Below, piece by piece: positions 33,316-41,574 of a DNA stretch of 64,000 nucleotides (the stretch's first letter is position 1; every line of letters begins with the position of its first letter). The stretch comes from DATARN01 sp963851105 (GTDB lineage Bacteria; Actinomycetota; Acidimicrobiia; Acidimicrobiales; Palsa-688). The notes beneath the pieces were generated by a model that was not told the origin of the DNA, searched no databases, and saw nothing but the letters and a program-made list of their open reading frames with translations. A program made the position numbers and the translations under genes. Where the stretch lies: assembly GCA_963851105.1 (NCBI GenBank), contig CAWKNP010000009.1, forward strand, positions 62,001-126,000, given 5' to 3'.

Positions 33316-33609
33316 ATGAGCGCCGAGGATCTCGAGCGCTACGAAACCGAGATTGAGCTGCAGCTGTACCAGGAGTATCGGGCGGTCCTGCCGATGTTCC
33401 GCTACGTGGTCGAGACCGAGCGCCGTTTCTACCTGGCCAACGACGTCATCATGGAAGCCAAGGGCGAGGCCGGCCGCACCTACTTCGAGATCACCCTCGG
33501 CGACGCCTGGGTGTGGGACATGTACCGGCCCGCTCGTTTCGTCTCGTCGGTGCGCGTGGTGACGTTCAAAGACGTCAACGTCGAGGAGCTTCCCGAGAAG
33601 GAGTTGTAG
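33316..33609 (+). CDS. DUF2469 family protein
   Basis: A 97-residue acidic protein of a family almost limited to Actinobacteria and conserved next to yraN. The sequence MSAEDLERYETEIELQLYQE, then FRYVVETERRFYLANDV and FEITLGDAWVWDMYRPARFV matches the family along its full length. Function unknown. ATG 33316 begins it, with a GGGCGG-rich leader instead of a clear Shine-Dalgarno. yraN follows at 2 bp. Confidence 0.92.
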   Translation: MSAEDLERYETEIELQLYQEYRAVLPMFRYVVETERRFYLANDVIMEAKGEAGRTYFEITLGDAWVWDMYRPARFVSSVRVVTFKDVNVEELPEKEL

Positions 33610-33611
33610 CC

Positions 33612-33965
33612 ATCGCTGCCCGCCACGGCGACCAGCGGGTCCTAGGAGCGACCGGCGAGGCGGCGGCGGCCGCCTGGTACGAGGCCCGGGGCTACCAGGT
33701 GGTGGCCCGCAACTGGCGTTGCCGCGACGGCGAGCTCGACCTGGTGCTGCGCCACGGACGGACCTTCGTGTTCTGTGAGGTGAAGACCAGGACCTCCGAT
33801 GCCTTCGGCGTACCGGCCGAGTCGGTTACCAGGCAGAAACGCGCCCGCATCCGCCGCCTCGCCGCCCGCTATCTGGAGGACGCACCGATGCGGCCGCGGG
33901 AGATCCGCTTCGATGTCGCCGCCATCCTCGGAGGCCAGCTGGAGATCATCGAGGGCGCGTTTTGA
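33612..33965 (+). CDS. yraN: YraN/UPF0102 family endonuclease-like protein
   Basis: A 117-residue protein with the PD-(D/E)xK-like YraN core: NWRCRDGELDLVLRHGRTFV, then FCEVKTRTSDAFGVPAES. Function is unknown in most species. No ATG, GTG or TTG occurs in frame between GTG 33513 (which would overlap DUF2469 by 97 bp) and the conserved region. AUC 33612 has AAGGAG (33598-33603) 8 nt ahead, an ideal spacing, and gives a normal length, so I used it. A wrong base call or indel here is an equally good explanation. The stop overlaps the next gene. Confidence 0.8.
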   Translation: MAARHGDQRVLGATGEAAAAAWYEARGYQVVARNWRCRDGELDLVLRHGRTFVFCEVKTRTSDAFGVPAESVTRQKRARIRRLAARYLEDAPMRPREIRFDVAAILGGQLEIIEGAF

Positions 33966-35131
33966 GCCAGGGCGGCCCGGAGTCGCCCCCCTCGCAGCTG
34001 CACCCGATGACCCGGGCGGTGCATCTGGGGCGCCCCGCTGCGGTGCCCGGGGCCCCGGTCAACGCGGCCGTTGAGTTCTCGGCGACGTTCCGAGCGGGGG
34101 GCGCCGCCGTCTATGGCCGCGACGACAACGGCACCTGGTCGGCTTTCGAGGGGGTGCTGGGCGACCTGGAGGGTGGCACTGCCCTTGCCTTCGGCTCGGG
34201 CATGGCCGCCATCGCGGCGGTGCTGGAGACGGTGCCCGTGGGCGGCTGGGTGGTGGCCGCTGGGGACGCCTACAACGGCACTCGTCGATTCCTGGCCGAC
34301 GCCGCCGATCGGGGGCGATTGGCGGTGCGGTCAGTCGACGTCGCCGACACCGACGCCACACTGGCGGTGTGCGAGGAGGTCGTTTCCGCTCCCAATCGCC
34401 GGTCGGCCGGCGGCCTGCTCTGGCTGGAGTCGCCGACCAACCCGCTGCTCGCCATCGCCGACCTTCCCGCCCTCATCGCCGGGGCGCAGCGCCTCGGCCT
34501 TACGGTGGCGGTCGACAACACCTTTGCCACCCCGCTGCTGCAGTCGCCGCTCGACTTCGGCGCCGACGTGGTGGTGCACAGCGCGACCAAGCTGATCTCG
34601 GGCCATTCCGATGTCCTGCTGGGCGCCGCCATCACCCGCCGCCCCGACCTGCTCGACCAACTTCGCACCCGACGGTCGCTGCACGGTGCGATTCCGGGTC
34701 CGATGGAGGCGTTTCTGGCCCTGCGGGGAATCCGGACGCTGGCGGTCCGTCTGGAAAGGGCGCAGGCGACGGCGGCGCTTCTGGCGGACCGCCTTCGGGG
34801 CCGCCCGGGTGTGCACACGGTGCGCTATCCCGGGCTGGCCGACCATCCCGGCCACGCTCTCGCCGCCCGCCAGATGCGGGGCTTCGGAACGATGGTTGCC
34901 TTCGAGGTGGCAGGCGATGCCGAGGTCGCGGAGCGGGTGTGCCAATCAGTGGAGATCATCACACCCGGCACCAGCCTCGGCGGGGTGGAAACGCTGATCG
35001 AGCGGCGGGCGCGCTGGGCCGGCGAGTCGTACCTGCCGCCAACGCTGCTGCGGCTCTCGGTCGGCATCGAGCACCCCAACGACTTGTGGCGGGACCTCGA
35101 TCGGGCCCTCGATTGCGCCGGGGTCGGCTAG
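33962..35131 (+). CDS. Cys/Met metabolism PLP-dependent enzyme (cystathionine synthase/lyase type)
   Basis: A 389-residue aminotransferase-fold-I enzyme. The PLP-binding Lys is in VVHSATKLISGHSDVLLGAA near residue 210, preceded by LTVAVDNTFATPLLQSPLDF (the Asp that holds the pyridine N). SLGGVETLIERRARW and the C-terminal LRLSVGIEHPNDLW are family-typical. This covers cystathionine gamma-synthase, cystathionine gamma-lyase and methionine gamma-lyase; the sequence does not decide which. TTG 33962 overlaps the yraN stop (TTGA). It begins the accessory segment between yraN and yifB. Confidence 0.88.
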   Translation: MSQGGPESPPSQLHPMTRAVHLGRPAAVPGAPVNAAVEFSATFRAGGAAVYGRDDNGTWSAFEGVLGDLEGGTALAFGSGMAAIAAVLETVPVGGWVVAAGDAYNGTRRFLADAADRGRLAVRSVDVADTDATLAVCEEVVSAPNRRSAGGLLWLESPTNPLLAIADLPALIAGAQRLGLTVAVDNTFATPLLQSPLDFGADVVVHSATKLISGHSDVLLGAAITRRPDLLDQLRTRRSLHGAIPGPMEAFLALRGIRTLAVRLERAQATAALLADRLRGRPGVHTVRYPGLADHPGHALAARQMRGFGTMVAFEVAGDAEVAERVCQSVEIITPGTSLGGVETLIERRARWAGESYLPPTLLRLSVGIEHPNDLWRDLDRALDCAGVG

Positions 35132-35343
35132 CCGCGGCCGGGGCGGCGGCGGTGGCGGTACTCCCAGCAGGCGGTATGCCAGTGGCGCCGGAGGTCAGGA
35201 GCTTCGGTCGGGACCACCACGAGGTGCCCCACCCGGGGCCCGATGTGCTGATGGCAGCCGGGGCAGACGTAGGTCTTCAGCGCCTGGAAAGGCTGGATAC
35301 GACGGACCTCGACCGGCCCGTTCAGCGCGGAATCAGTGCCCAC
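35128..35343 (-). CDS. Small Cys/His-rich actinobacterial protein
   Basis: A 71-residue protein from GTG 35343. LKTYVCPGCHQHIGPRVGHL, VVVPTEAPDLRRHWHTACWE contains a CxxC and an HWHxxC, giving a likely zinc site; an Arg-rich tail follows. Similar short proteins are annotated in Actinobacteria only as ATP/GTP-binding or hypothetical, and I do not trust that label. The start overlaps the end of the next minus-strand gene by 22 bp. Its stop overlaps the convergent PLP enzyme by 4 bp. A longer frame upstream merely translates the repeats. Confidence 0.55.
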   Translation of the reverse strand: MGTDSALNGPVEVRRIQPFQALKTYVCPGCHQHIGPRVGHLVVVPTEAPDLRRHWHTACWEYRHRRRPGRG

Positions 35344-35435
35344 AGCAGCAAACCGGCCACGACCGCCAATGCCGTCGCGACCATCACATAGTCGGACCGG
35401 CGGCGTTGCTGGGGGCGGAACGGGTTCAATCCCAC
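35322..35435 (-). CDS. 37-residue single-helix membrane peptide
   Basis: From GTG 35435 (or TTG 35429) the frame encodes GLNPFRPQQRRRSDYVMVAT followed by ALAVVAGLLLWALIPR. The basic N-terminus and one hydrophobic helix make a plausible small membrane protein. It overlaps the zinc-site protein by 22 bp in another frame, so the two would be translationally coupled. It lies upstream of the palindromic array. The assignment is tentative. Confidence 0.4.
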   Translation of the reverse strand: MGLNPFRPQQRRRSDYVMVATALAVVAGLLLWALIPR

Positions 35436-35468
35436 GTGTGGAGGGTACCGCCGGGGGGCGACGCACCC

Positions 35469-35911
35469 GTGAACACAACTGGCCGCTCCGCAAGCCCGGC
35501 GGCTCCACTTGAACCGGCGCCCGCAGCGCCCAAACCACTCAGCCGTGAACACAACCGGCAGCCCCGCAAGCCCGAAGTGTTCACGGCTCCACCCGGACCG
35601 GCGCCCACAGCGCACCCGTGAACACAACCGGCCGCCCCGCAAGCCCAAAGTATTCACAGCTCCACCTGAACCGGCGCCCGCCGCGCCCACAGCACCCACC
35701 CGTGAACACAACCGGCCGCCCCGCAAGTCCGAAGTGTTCACGGCTCAGGCCGAACCGGCGCCTCGCCGCGTCCACACCATCCACCCATGAACACAACTGG
35801 CCGCCCCGCAAGCCCGAAGTGTTCACGGCTCAGGCCGAACCGGCGCCTCGCCGCGTCCACACCATCCACCCGTGAACACAACCGGCCGCCCCGCAAGCCC
35901 GAAGTGTTCAC
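35469..35911. repeat. Six-unit palindromic repeat array (73-85 bp period)
   Basis: GTGAACAC occurs at 35469, 35545, 35618, 35702 and 35872, with ATGAACAC at 35787. Its inverse GTGTTCAC occurs at 35577, 35734, 35819 and 35904; GTATTCAC at 35650 is a variant and unit 1 lacks it. A full unit is a 40-bp element with 8-9 bp arms around a 24-nt GC-rich loop (AACCGGCCGCCCCGCAAGCC then CGAA). Spacers of ~45 bp are also repeated in the last three units. It fills most of the 570-bp gap before the enoyl-CoA hydratase. It is not CRISPR because the spacers are not unique. Confidence 0.9.
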
Positions 35912-35992
35912 GGCTCAGGGCGGGCGCGACATACCCGAAGAGTTCCCGCGGCTAGGCGTTGGCCTCCCGGGGTCCGACCTTCGGCTCCCGCA

Positions 35993-35998
35993 TAGGGT
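35993..35998 (+). promoter_or_regulatory. Candidate -10 box TAGGGT
   Basis: TAGGGT ends 7 nt before ATG 36006 of the enoyl-CoA hydratase gene, with no Shine-Dalgarno in between. It lies just downstream of the palindromic array. Confidence 0.45.
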
Positions 35999-36005
35999 GA
36001 AGCGG

Positions 36006-36773
36006 ATGGAGACCATCGGTGTCGAACGCGCCGGTGGCGTGGTGACGGTCACGTTGAACCGGCCGGAAAAGAAGAACGCGGCCAATGCCACGATGTGGCG
36101 CGAGCTCGGGGAATGCTTCCGGGATGTCACCGCCCGTGACGACGATCGTGTCGTCGTCATCACCGGCGCGGGCGACGCTTTCTGCTCAGGCGCCGACCTG
36201 TCCTCGGTCGGTCCGAACGCCACGCCCCTGGCATTGATGCGGGGAGTCGGTGACGTTGCGCTCGCCCTGCATCGCCTTCCGAAACCGACCATCGCCAAGG
36301 TCAACGGAGTGGCCGCCGGCGCCGGGGTCAACCTGGCCATCTGTTGCGACCTGGTGGTGGCGTCGGATGGCGCACGGTTCTCGGAGATCTTCGCCCGCCG
36401 AGGCCTGTCCATCGATTTCGGTGGTTCCTGGTTGCTGCCGCGCCTCGTCGGCCTGCACCGGGCCAAGGAACTGACACTGCTGGCCGACATGATCTCCGCC
36501 GCCGAAGCCGCCGAGATAGGGCTCGTCAACCGGGTGGTGGCCGCGGCCGAACTGGACGATTTCGTTGCCGGATGGGCGCAGCGCCTGGCGAACGGTCCTC
36601 CGATCGCCCTTTCGATGTCGAAGAGCCTCCTCAACCAGTCGTTCGAGGTGTCGATGGCTCAGGCCCTCGACGACGAGGGTCGCTGCCAGGCCGTCAACTT
36701 CGCCACGGCTGACACGGCCGAAGCACTGGCGGCGTTCGTGGACAAGCGCGAGCCCCGTTTCTTGGGCCGCTGA
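36006..36773 (+). CDS. Enoyl-CoA hydratase/isomerase family protein
   Basis: A 255-residue crotonase-fold protein. GDAFCSGADLSSVG near residue 58 is the first oxyanion-hole segment, and VNGVAAGAGVNLAICCDLVV near 100 the second. RGLSIDFGGSWLLPRLVGLH includes the region where crotonase keeps its second catalytic Glu; here it reads SIDFGGSW, with Asp instead of Glu, as in isomerase-like members. The exact reaction (hydration or isomerisation of unsaturated acyl-CoA) is open. ATG 36006 starts it; a frame continuing from 35787 is the repeat array. Confidence 0.88.
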   Translation: METIGVERAGGVVTVTLNRPEKKNAANATMWRELGECFRDVTARDDDRVVVITGAGDAFCSGADLSSVGPNATPLALMRGVGDVALALHRLPKPTIAKVNGVAAGAGVNLAICCDLVVASDGARFSEIFARRGLSIDFGGSWLLPRLVGLHRAKELTLLADMISAAEAAEIGLVNRVVAAAELDDFVAGWAQRLANGPPIALSMSKSLLNQSFEVSMAQALDDEGRCQAVNFATADTAEALAAFVDKREPRFLGR

Positions 36774-36896
36774 GCGCGGAACTGGCGATGGCCGGGTGAC
36801 GGTCACAGGCCGCCGGTAGCCTCATTTCCTGACGCTTCGAGTCTGGCCGGCGCCCATCACGGCCCTCCTCAACCGGATCAACCAGGAGGAGGAACC

Positions 36897-38435
36897 GTGC
36901 TCGCGACCATCGCGTCCGCGACGTTGCTGGGGGTCGACGGCTGGCCCGTGACCGTGGAAGTGCACATATCCAATGGGCTTCCCGGGTTCACCATCGTCGG
37001 GTTACCCGACGCATCGTGCCGGGAAGCTCGCGATCGGGTGCGCGCCGCCCTCCTGTCGAGCGACCTGCCCTGGCAAAACCGCCGGGTGACGGTCAACCTG
37101 GCCCCCTCGGGAATGCGCAAATCCGGCGCCGGGCTGGACCTTCCGATCGCGATCGCTCTGCTCGTCGCGGCGGAGGTGTTGCGGCCCCATGAGGTCGACG
37201 GCATGGCGTTCGTGGGCGAGCTCGGCCTGGACGGGTCGCTGCGGGCTGTTCCCGGGGTGCTGGCGATGGTCGATGCCGTGCGCCAGCCCTGCGTCGTTGT
37301 CCCGCCCGCGTGCTACCGGGAGGCGGCGGCCCTCGCCCGCCACAAGGTCCGCACGGCGTTCACCCTCCGCGAGCTGAGTGCCGCCCTGCGAGGTGCCACA
37401 CCGTGGGCGAGCCCTCCGCCCGCCGGTGACGAGGAGGACGACGCCGAGCCGGACCTGGTTGATGTCCGGGGCCAGGCGCTCGGGCGGACCGCGCTCGAAG
37501 TGGCGGCCGCGGGCGGCCACCACATCCTCCTCGTCGGACCGCCCGGAGCCGGAAAGTCGATGCTGGCCCGGCGGCTGCCCGGACTACTCCCGGCGCTGCG
37601 TCCCAGCGAAGCCCTGGAGACCTCGCGGGTCCACTCGGCGGCCGGCCTGCCGCTTCCGCCCCAGGGCATCTTGCGGCGGCCGCCGTTTCGGGCTCCGCAC
37701 CACGGGGCGTCGGCAGTCTCACTTGTCGGCGGCGGTACGGGAGCGATGCGACCGGGCGAGATTTCCTGCGCGAACTTCGGGGTGCTGTTCTTGGACGAAC
37801 TGGCGGAATTCCCCGCCGCGGTCCTGGACACTCTCCGCCAGCCTCTGGAGGAAGGCGCCATCCGGGTGTGCCGGGCGCGGGCCAGCGTGACCTTCCCTGC
37901 TCGCTTCCTGCTCGTCGCGGCCATGAACCCATGCCCGTGCGGTGACGGCCTCACACCGGGGAGTTGCCGCTGCGGCGACCAGACCCGGCTTCGCTATTCC
38001 GGGCGAATATCGGGACCCTTGCTCGATCGCTTCGATCTCCGGGTCACCGTCGACCGGCCGCAGATCAGCCAACTGCTGCCGACCAGGCCGGGACGGGACA
38101 GCTCCGCCGAGACCACCGCCATCGTGGCGGCGCGAGTAGCCGCCGCCCGGCGGCTCGCCGAAGGGCGGGGAGTCCGCTGCAACGCCGAGTTGGCCGCGTC
38201 CGTTCTCGACGACGTGGCACCCCTGGCGCCCGATGCGCGGATGGTCCTCGAAGCGCAGTTGCGCCACGGGCGCCTCAGTGCCCGCGGCCTTCATCGGGTG
38301 CGACGCGTGGCCCGGACGCTGGCCGACCTCGGCGGCCGACCAGGGCTGATCGGTGAGGAGGACGTTTGCGGGGCCTTGGTTCTTCGTAGCGACCCGTTCG
38401 CCCCGGTGGGCGTCACGTCAACGGTGGCGTCGTGA
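36897..38435 (+). CDS. comM: YifB/ComM-type AAA+ Mg-chelatase family protein
   Basis: A 512-residue AAA+ protein. The N-terminal Lon-protease-like domain has SNGLPGFTIVGLPDASCREA and KSGAGLDLPIAIALL. Walker A is LLVGPPGAGKSMLARRLPGL near residue 213, FRAPHHGASAVSLVGGG follows, Walker B is GVLFLDELAEFPAAVLDTL, and FLLVAAMNPCPCG with CRC the Cys loop. ComM is a branch-migration helicase for natural transformation. GTG 36897 has a strong GGAGGAGG. A TAGCCT box at 36817-36822 may be its promoter. dprA overlaps the stop, a DNA-uptake pairing. Confidence 0.93.
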   Translation: MLATIASATLLGVDGWPVTVEVHISNGLPGFTIVGLPDASCREARDRVRAALLSSDLPWQNRRVTVNLAPSGMRKSGAGLDLPIAIALLVAAEVLRPHEVDGMAFVGELGLDGSLRAVPGVLAMVDAVRQPCVVVPPACYREAAALARHKVRTAFTLRELSAALRGATPWASPPPAGDEEDDAEPDLVDVRGQALGRTALEVAAAGGHHILLVGPPGAGKSMLARRLPGLLPALRPSEALETSRVHSAAGLPLPPQGILRRPPFRAPHHGASAVSLVGGGTGAMRPGEISCANFGVLFLDELAEFPAAVLDTLRQPLEEGAIRVCRARASVTFPARFLLVAAMNPCPCGDGLTPGSCRCGDQTRLRYSGRISGPLLDRFDLRVTVDRPQISQLLPTRPGRDSSAETTAIVAARVAAARRLAEGRGVRCNAELAASVLDDVAPLAPDARMVLEAQLRHGRLSARGLHRVRRVARTLADLGGRPGLIGEEDVCGALVLRSDPFAPVGVTSTVAS

Positions 38436-39685
38436 GCGCGCCCGCAAGTCTGCCGCAGGAGGCATTCGCCGCGGCATTGGCGCGACTTCCCGGAATCGGC
38501 CCGGCCCGGCTCGTCTCACTCCTCCGGGACGATGATCCCGAGACCATCTGGCGGCGCGTGGTCGCAGATGAGCTGCGCCGACCCGACCGTGACGGCACCG
38601 GGGCGCCCGCTGGCACGCCGGTGACTTGGGCCGATGCCGCCCGCCGGCGCGACGTGTCGCGGGATTGGCGGGCCCTTCTCGACGCCGGGATCCACGTGGC
38701 CTATTTCGGGAGTCCCGACCTTCCCCCACTCCTGCGCGACGACCCCGAACCGCCCGGTGTCGTCTTCTGGCTGGGGAACCTGGGCGTCTTGGCCAGCGCG
38801 CGGGTGGCGGTGATCGGAACCCGCCACTGCACCAGCTACGGCCGGTCCGTTGCGGCCGAGTTGGGCCGGGATCTCGCCGAATCCGGCGTCTGCGTGGTGT
38901 CGGGCCTGGCGCTCGGCATCGACGCCGCCGCCCACGAGGGCGCCCTCAGGGCGGCCGCGGGAGCCGGCCCGCTGGGAGTGGCCGCCAGCGGCGTCGACTA
39001 CCCCTACCCCCAACGCCACCGTGATCTGTGGAATCGAGTGGTCGCGGCGGGAGCCGTGCTGTCGGAAACCCCTCCCGGGCAGCCGGCCCAGCGCTGGCGC
39101 TTCCCGGCCCGCAACCGGCTCATCGCGGGGCTCGCGCAGGCTGTCGTCGTGGTCGAATCCCACGCCGCGGGCGGTTCGATGCTGACGGTGGCGGCGGCCG
39201 CCGATCGCGGCGTCGACGTCCTGGCGGTCCCCGGTTCGGTGACCAGTCCGTCGTCGATGGGGACCAACCAGTTGCTCCACGAGGGAGTGGCGCCGGTCCG
39301 TCATGCCGGCGATGTCCTCGCCGCCCTGGGCGATTTTCGCCCCTGGCCCGGCACGACCGCCTCCCGCGTCGCCAAGGCCCGGGCGAGCGCCCCGGCTTCT
39401 GGCCGCCGCCACGATGGGCTGGCACCCGGCCCGAGAGGATCGCACGTCGAGCAGTTGTCGATGGCGCCGATATCAGGAGGAGCCGCCCGCCTCAGCGGTG
39501 GCGCCGGTGGAGACGGGGCGGCCCGAAGGGTGCTCGACGCCATCGACCGGACACCGACGCCCACGAGCGTCATCGCCGATCGCACCGGGCTGCCGATCGG
39601 TGTGCTCGGCGCCGTCCTGCTCAACTTGGCGGACGCGGCCCTGGTGCAGGGCCAGGGTGTCTGGTGGGAGCGAATCGATCGGTAA
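38432..39685 (+). CDS. dprA: DNA-processing protein DprA
   Basis: A 417-residue protein that loads RecA on incoming single-stranded DNA. The Rossmann core has VAVIGTRHCTSYGRSVAAEL, VVSGLALGIDAAAHEGAL and FPARNRLIAGLAQAVVVVES. The C-terminal DprA winged helix (RVLDAIDRTPTPTSVIADRT, GVLGAVLLNLADAALVQ) is present after a ~90-residue Ala/Gly/Arg-rich linker. GTG 38432 overlaps comM (GTGA). A comM-dprA pair is common even in species without known competence. Confidence 0.92.
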   Translation: MSAPASLPQEAFAAALARLPGIGPARLVSLLRDDDPETIWRRVVADELRRPDRDGTGAPAGTPVTWADAARRRDVSRDWRALLDAGIHVAYFGSPDLPPLLRDDPEPPGVVFWLGNLGVLASARVAVIGTRHCTSYGRSVAAELGRDLAESGVCVVSGLALGIDAAAHEGALRAAAGAGPLGVAASGVDYPYPQRHRDLWNRVVAAGAVLSETPPGQPAQRWRFPARNRLIAGLAQAVVVVESHAAGGSMLTVAAAADRGVDVLAVPGSVTSPSSMGTNQLLHEGVAPVRHAGDVLAALGDFRPWPGTTASRVAKARASAPASGRRHDGLAPGPRGSHVEQLSMAPISGGAARLSGGAGGDGAARRVLDAIDRTPTPTSVIADRTGLPIGVLGAVLLNLADAALVQGQGVWWERIDR

Positions 39686-39711
39686 TGACGATGTTCGCGA
39701 CCTCGGGTCGG

Positions 39712-39717
39712 TACCCT
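39712..39717 (+). promoter_or_regulatory. Candidate -10 box TACCCT for xerC
   Basis: TACCCT ends 7 nt before ATG 39725, giving a leaderless-type start without Shine-Dalgarno. Confidence 0.5.
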
Positions 39718-39724
39718 CGGCGTC

Positions 39725-40606
39725 ATGTCCTGGCAGGTCGACGACTTCGAGCGGTCGCTGACCGATGTCGCCCGCTCCACCGTGGTCGCCTACCGCCACG
39801 ATGTCGACGGCTTCGTCGTGTGGGCGACGCGAGCTCAGCTCGACGGGCCGGAGATGGTCACCCGCCTGCTGCTGCGCCGCTATCTGGCGTTCCTCGCCAC
39901 CCGGCGGTATGCCCGTTCGACCGTCGCCCGCAAGGTCGCGGCTCTCCGGCGGTACTTCGACTGGCTGCGGAGACAGGGCGCGGTCGCCACTGACCCGACG
40001 TTGCGGCTTTCCGCACCGTCGGGCGCCAGCCGTCTGCCGAGAGTTCTCGGGCCCGCCGACCTCGACGCGCTCCTCGATCATCCGCCCATCAGAGTCAGTG
40101 ACGACCCGGCGCCGATTCGCCTTCGCGACGGCGCGGTGCTCGAGCTGCTCTACGGATCGGGACTACGGGTGGCCGAGCTGTGCGGCCTCGCCATTGCCGA
40201 CGTTGACCTTGACCGGCGGCTGGTCACGGTTTGGGGCAAGGGCGCCAAGCAGCGCCAGGTCCCGGTGAGCCAGCCGGCCGCCGGCGCCATTGGCGCCTGG
40301 TTGGCGGACGGCCGAGCCGCCATGATCACCGCTGCTACCGCGCCCGATGCGTTGTTCCTCAATCGTCGTGGCAATCGTCTCGGACCTCGCGACGTGCGGC
40401 GACTTCTCGACCGCCGGGCGGTGTCACCCACCCATCCCCACGCCCTGCGCCACAGCTTCGCGACCCACCTCCTCGACGGCGGCGCCGACCTTCGGGTCGT
40501 CCAGGAACTTCTGGGCCACGCCAGTCTTCGTACAACTCAGGTCTACACTCACGTCAGCAAGGAGCACTTACGGGCTGTATTTGAAGTGACGCATCCTCGG
40601 GCGTGA
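39725..40606 (+). CDS. xerC: Tyrosine recombinase XerC
   Basis: A 293-residue tyrosine recombinase. The N-terminal SAM-like domain (DDFERSLTDVARSTVVAYRH) precedes the catalytic domain with Arg in LLYGSGLRVAELCGL, Lys in VWGKGAKQRQVPV, His/Arg in HPHALRHSFATHLLDGGADL, His in LLGHASLRTT and Tyr in QVYTHVSKEHL. It resolves chromosome dimers at dif, probably with XerD. The position after dprA and before the sigma factor is standard in Actinobacteria, so XerC is more likely than a phage integrase. Confidence 0.93.
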   Translation: MSWQVDDFERSLTDVARSTVVAYRHDVDGFVVWATRAQLDGPEMVTRLLLRRYLAFLATRRYARSTVARKVAALRRYFDWLRRQGAVATDPTLRLSAPSGASRLPRVLGPADLDALLDHPPIRVSDDPAPIRLRDGAVLELLYGSGLRVAELCGLAIADVDLDRRLVTVWGKGAKQRQVPVSQPAAGAIGAWLADGRAAMITAATAPDALFLNRRGNRLGPRDVRRLLDRRAVSPTHPHALRHSFATHLLDGGADLRVVQELLGHASLRTTQVYTHVSKEHLRAVFEVTHPRA

Positions 40607-40632
40607 CCAAATATTGATCGATTCGTGAGCAA

Positions 40633-41427
40633 ATGACCGTAAACCAAGATCAAGAACGCGACAGCATCGAACAGCTGTGGGCAGAGTTCAAGGGAAGCGG
40701 CGATCACGGCGCCCGCGACCGCCTGATCGTCCACTACTCACCGTTGGTGAAGTATGTCGCAGGGCGGGTGTCGGCGGGCCTGCCGCACAGCATCGAGCAG
40801 GCCGACCTGGTGAGCTACGGAATTTTTGGCCTGATCGACGCGATCGAGAAGTTCGACACGTCGAGAAACATCAAGTTCGAGACGTACGCCATCACGCGTA
40901 TCAAGGGTTCCATCATCGACGAACTGCGCTCCATCGACTGGGTACCGCGCTCCGTGCGGGCCAAGGCGCGCTCGGTCGAGCGGGCCTACGCCAAGTTGGA
41001 GGCCGAGTTGTTGCGGACCCCAAGCGACGCCGAGGTCGCAGAGGAATTGGGCATAAACGAGGAGGAGCTGCAGCAGATCTTCAATCAGATCTCCTTCGTC
41101 GGCCTCATCGCACTGGACGAGGTCCTCTCCAGCGGCAGCGGTGAGCGCGGCGATACCACCACTCTCGGTGACACCATTCCCGATCGCGGAGAGGGCCCGG
41201 TTGCGGCATTCGAGGTCGAGGAGATGAAGCACCTCCTGGCGGGCGCCATCAACCGCCTCGGCGATCGCGAGAAGATCGTGCTGACCTTGTACTACTACGA
41301 GAGCCTGACCCTGGCACAGATCGGCGATGTGCTCGGAGTGACCGAGAGCCGGGTGTGTCAGATCCACACCAAAGCCGTGCTCCAGTTGCGGTCACGCCTC
41401 AGTTCGCCTCTCCGCGACACCGCCTAG
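40633..41427 (+). CDS. whiG: RNA polymerase sigma factor WhiG/FliA family
   Basis: A 264-residue sigma-28-type factor. Region 2 reads LIVHYSPLVKYVAGRVSAGL, EQADLVSYGIFGLIDAIEKF and KFETYAITRIKGSIIDELRS; region 3 IDWVPRSVRAKARSVERAYA; region 4 LGDREKIVLTLYYYESLTLA. In Streptomyces WhiG commits aerial hyphae to sporulation, while FliA drives flagellar genes elsewhere. No flagellar gene is in the window, so its regulon is not predictable here. ATG 40633, 26 bp after xerC. The next gene, rpsB, starts 147 bp later. Confidence 0.93.
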   Translation: MTVNQDQERDSIEQLWAEFKGSGDHGARDRLIVHYSPLVKYVAGRVSAGLPHSIEQADLVSYGIFGLIDAIEKFDTSRNIKFETYAITRIKGSIIDELRSIDWVPRSVRAKARSVERAYAKLEAELLRTPSDAEVAEELGINEEELQQIFNQISFVGLIALDEVLSSGSGERGDTTTLGDTIPDRGEGPVAAFEVEEMKHLLAGAINRLGDREKIVLTLYYYESLTLAQIGDVLGVTESRVCQIHTKAVLQLRSRLSSPLRDTA

Positions 41428-41574
41428 ACCGGCGCCAGCAACGCCGGTTGCGGTAGGATCGCGCCGGTCCTGCACGTCCGCGGGGCCACAAGTACGGCTC
41501 GAACGCACCCACGGTCGCCCAGTTTCTGCGGCGTCGCGCTTCGAGTCTCGACCAACCGATGGGAAGGAGCACCC

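Noticed and set aside
35421..35435. GGGTTCAATCCC resembling a tRNA T-arm
   Set aside because: No acceptor, D or anticodon stems can be built around it, and it codes for the start of a small membrane peptide.
35469..35911. CRISPR array
   Set aside because: Repeats are ~40 bp palindromes but the spacers are repeated too, the unit length varies from 73 to 85 bp, and no cas gene is nearby.
41428..41574. Non-coding RNA in the rpsB leader
   Set aside because: A TAGGAT box and ~110-nt leader are present, but no strong conserved fold was seen, so it is not reported as an RNA element.
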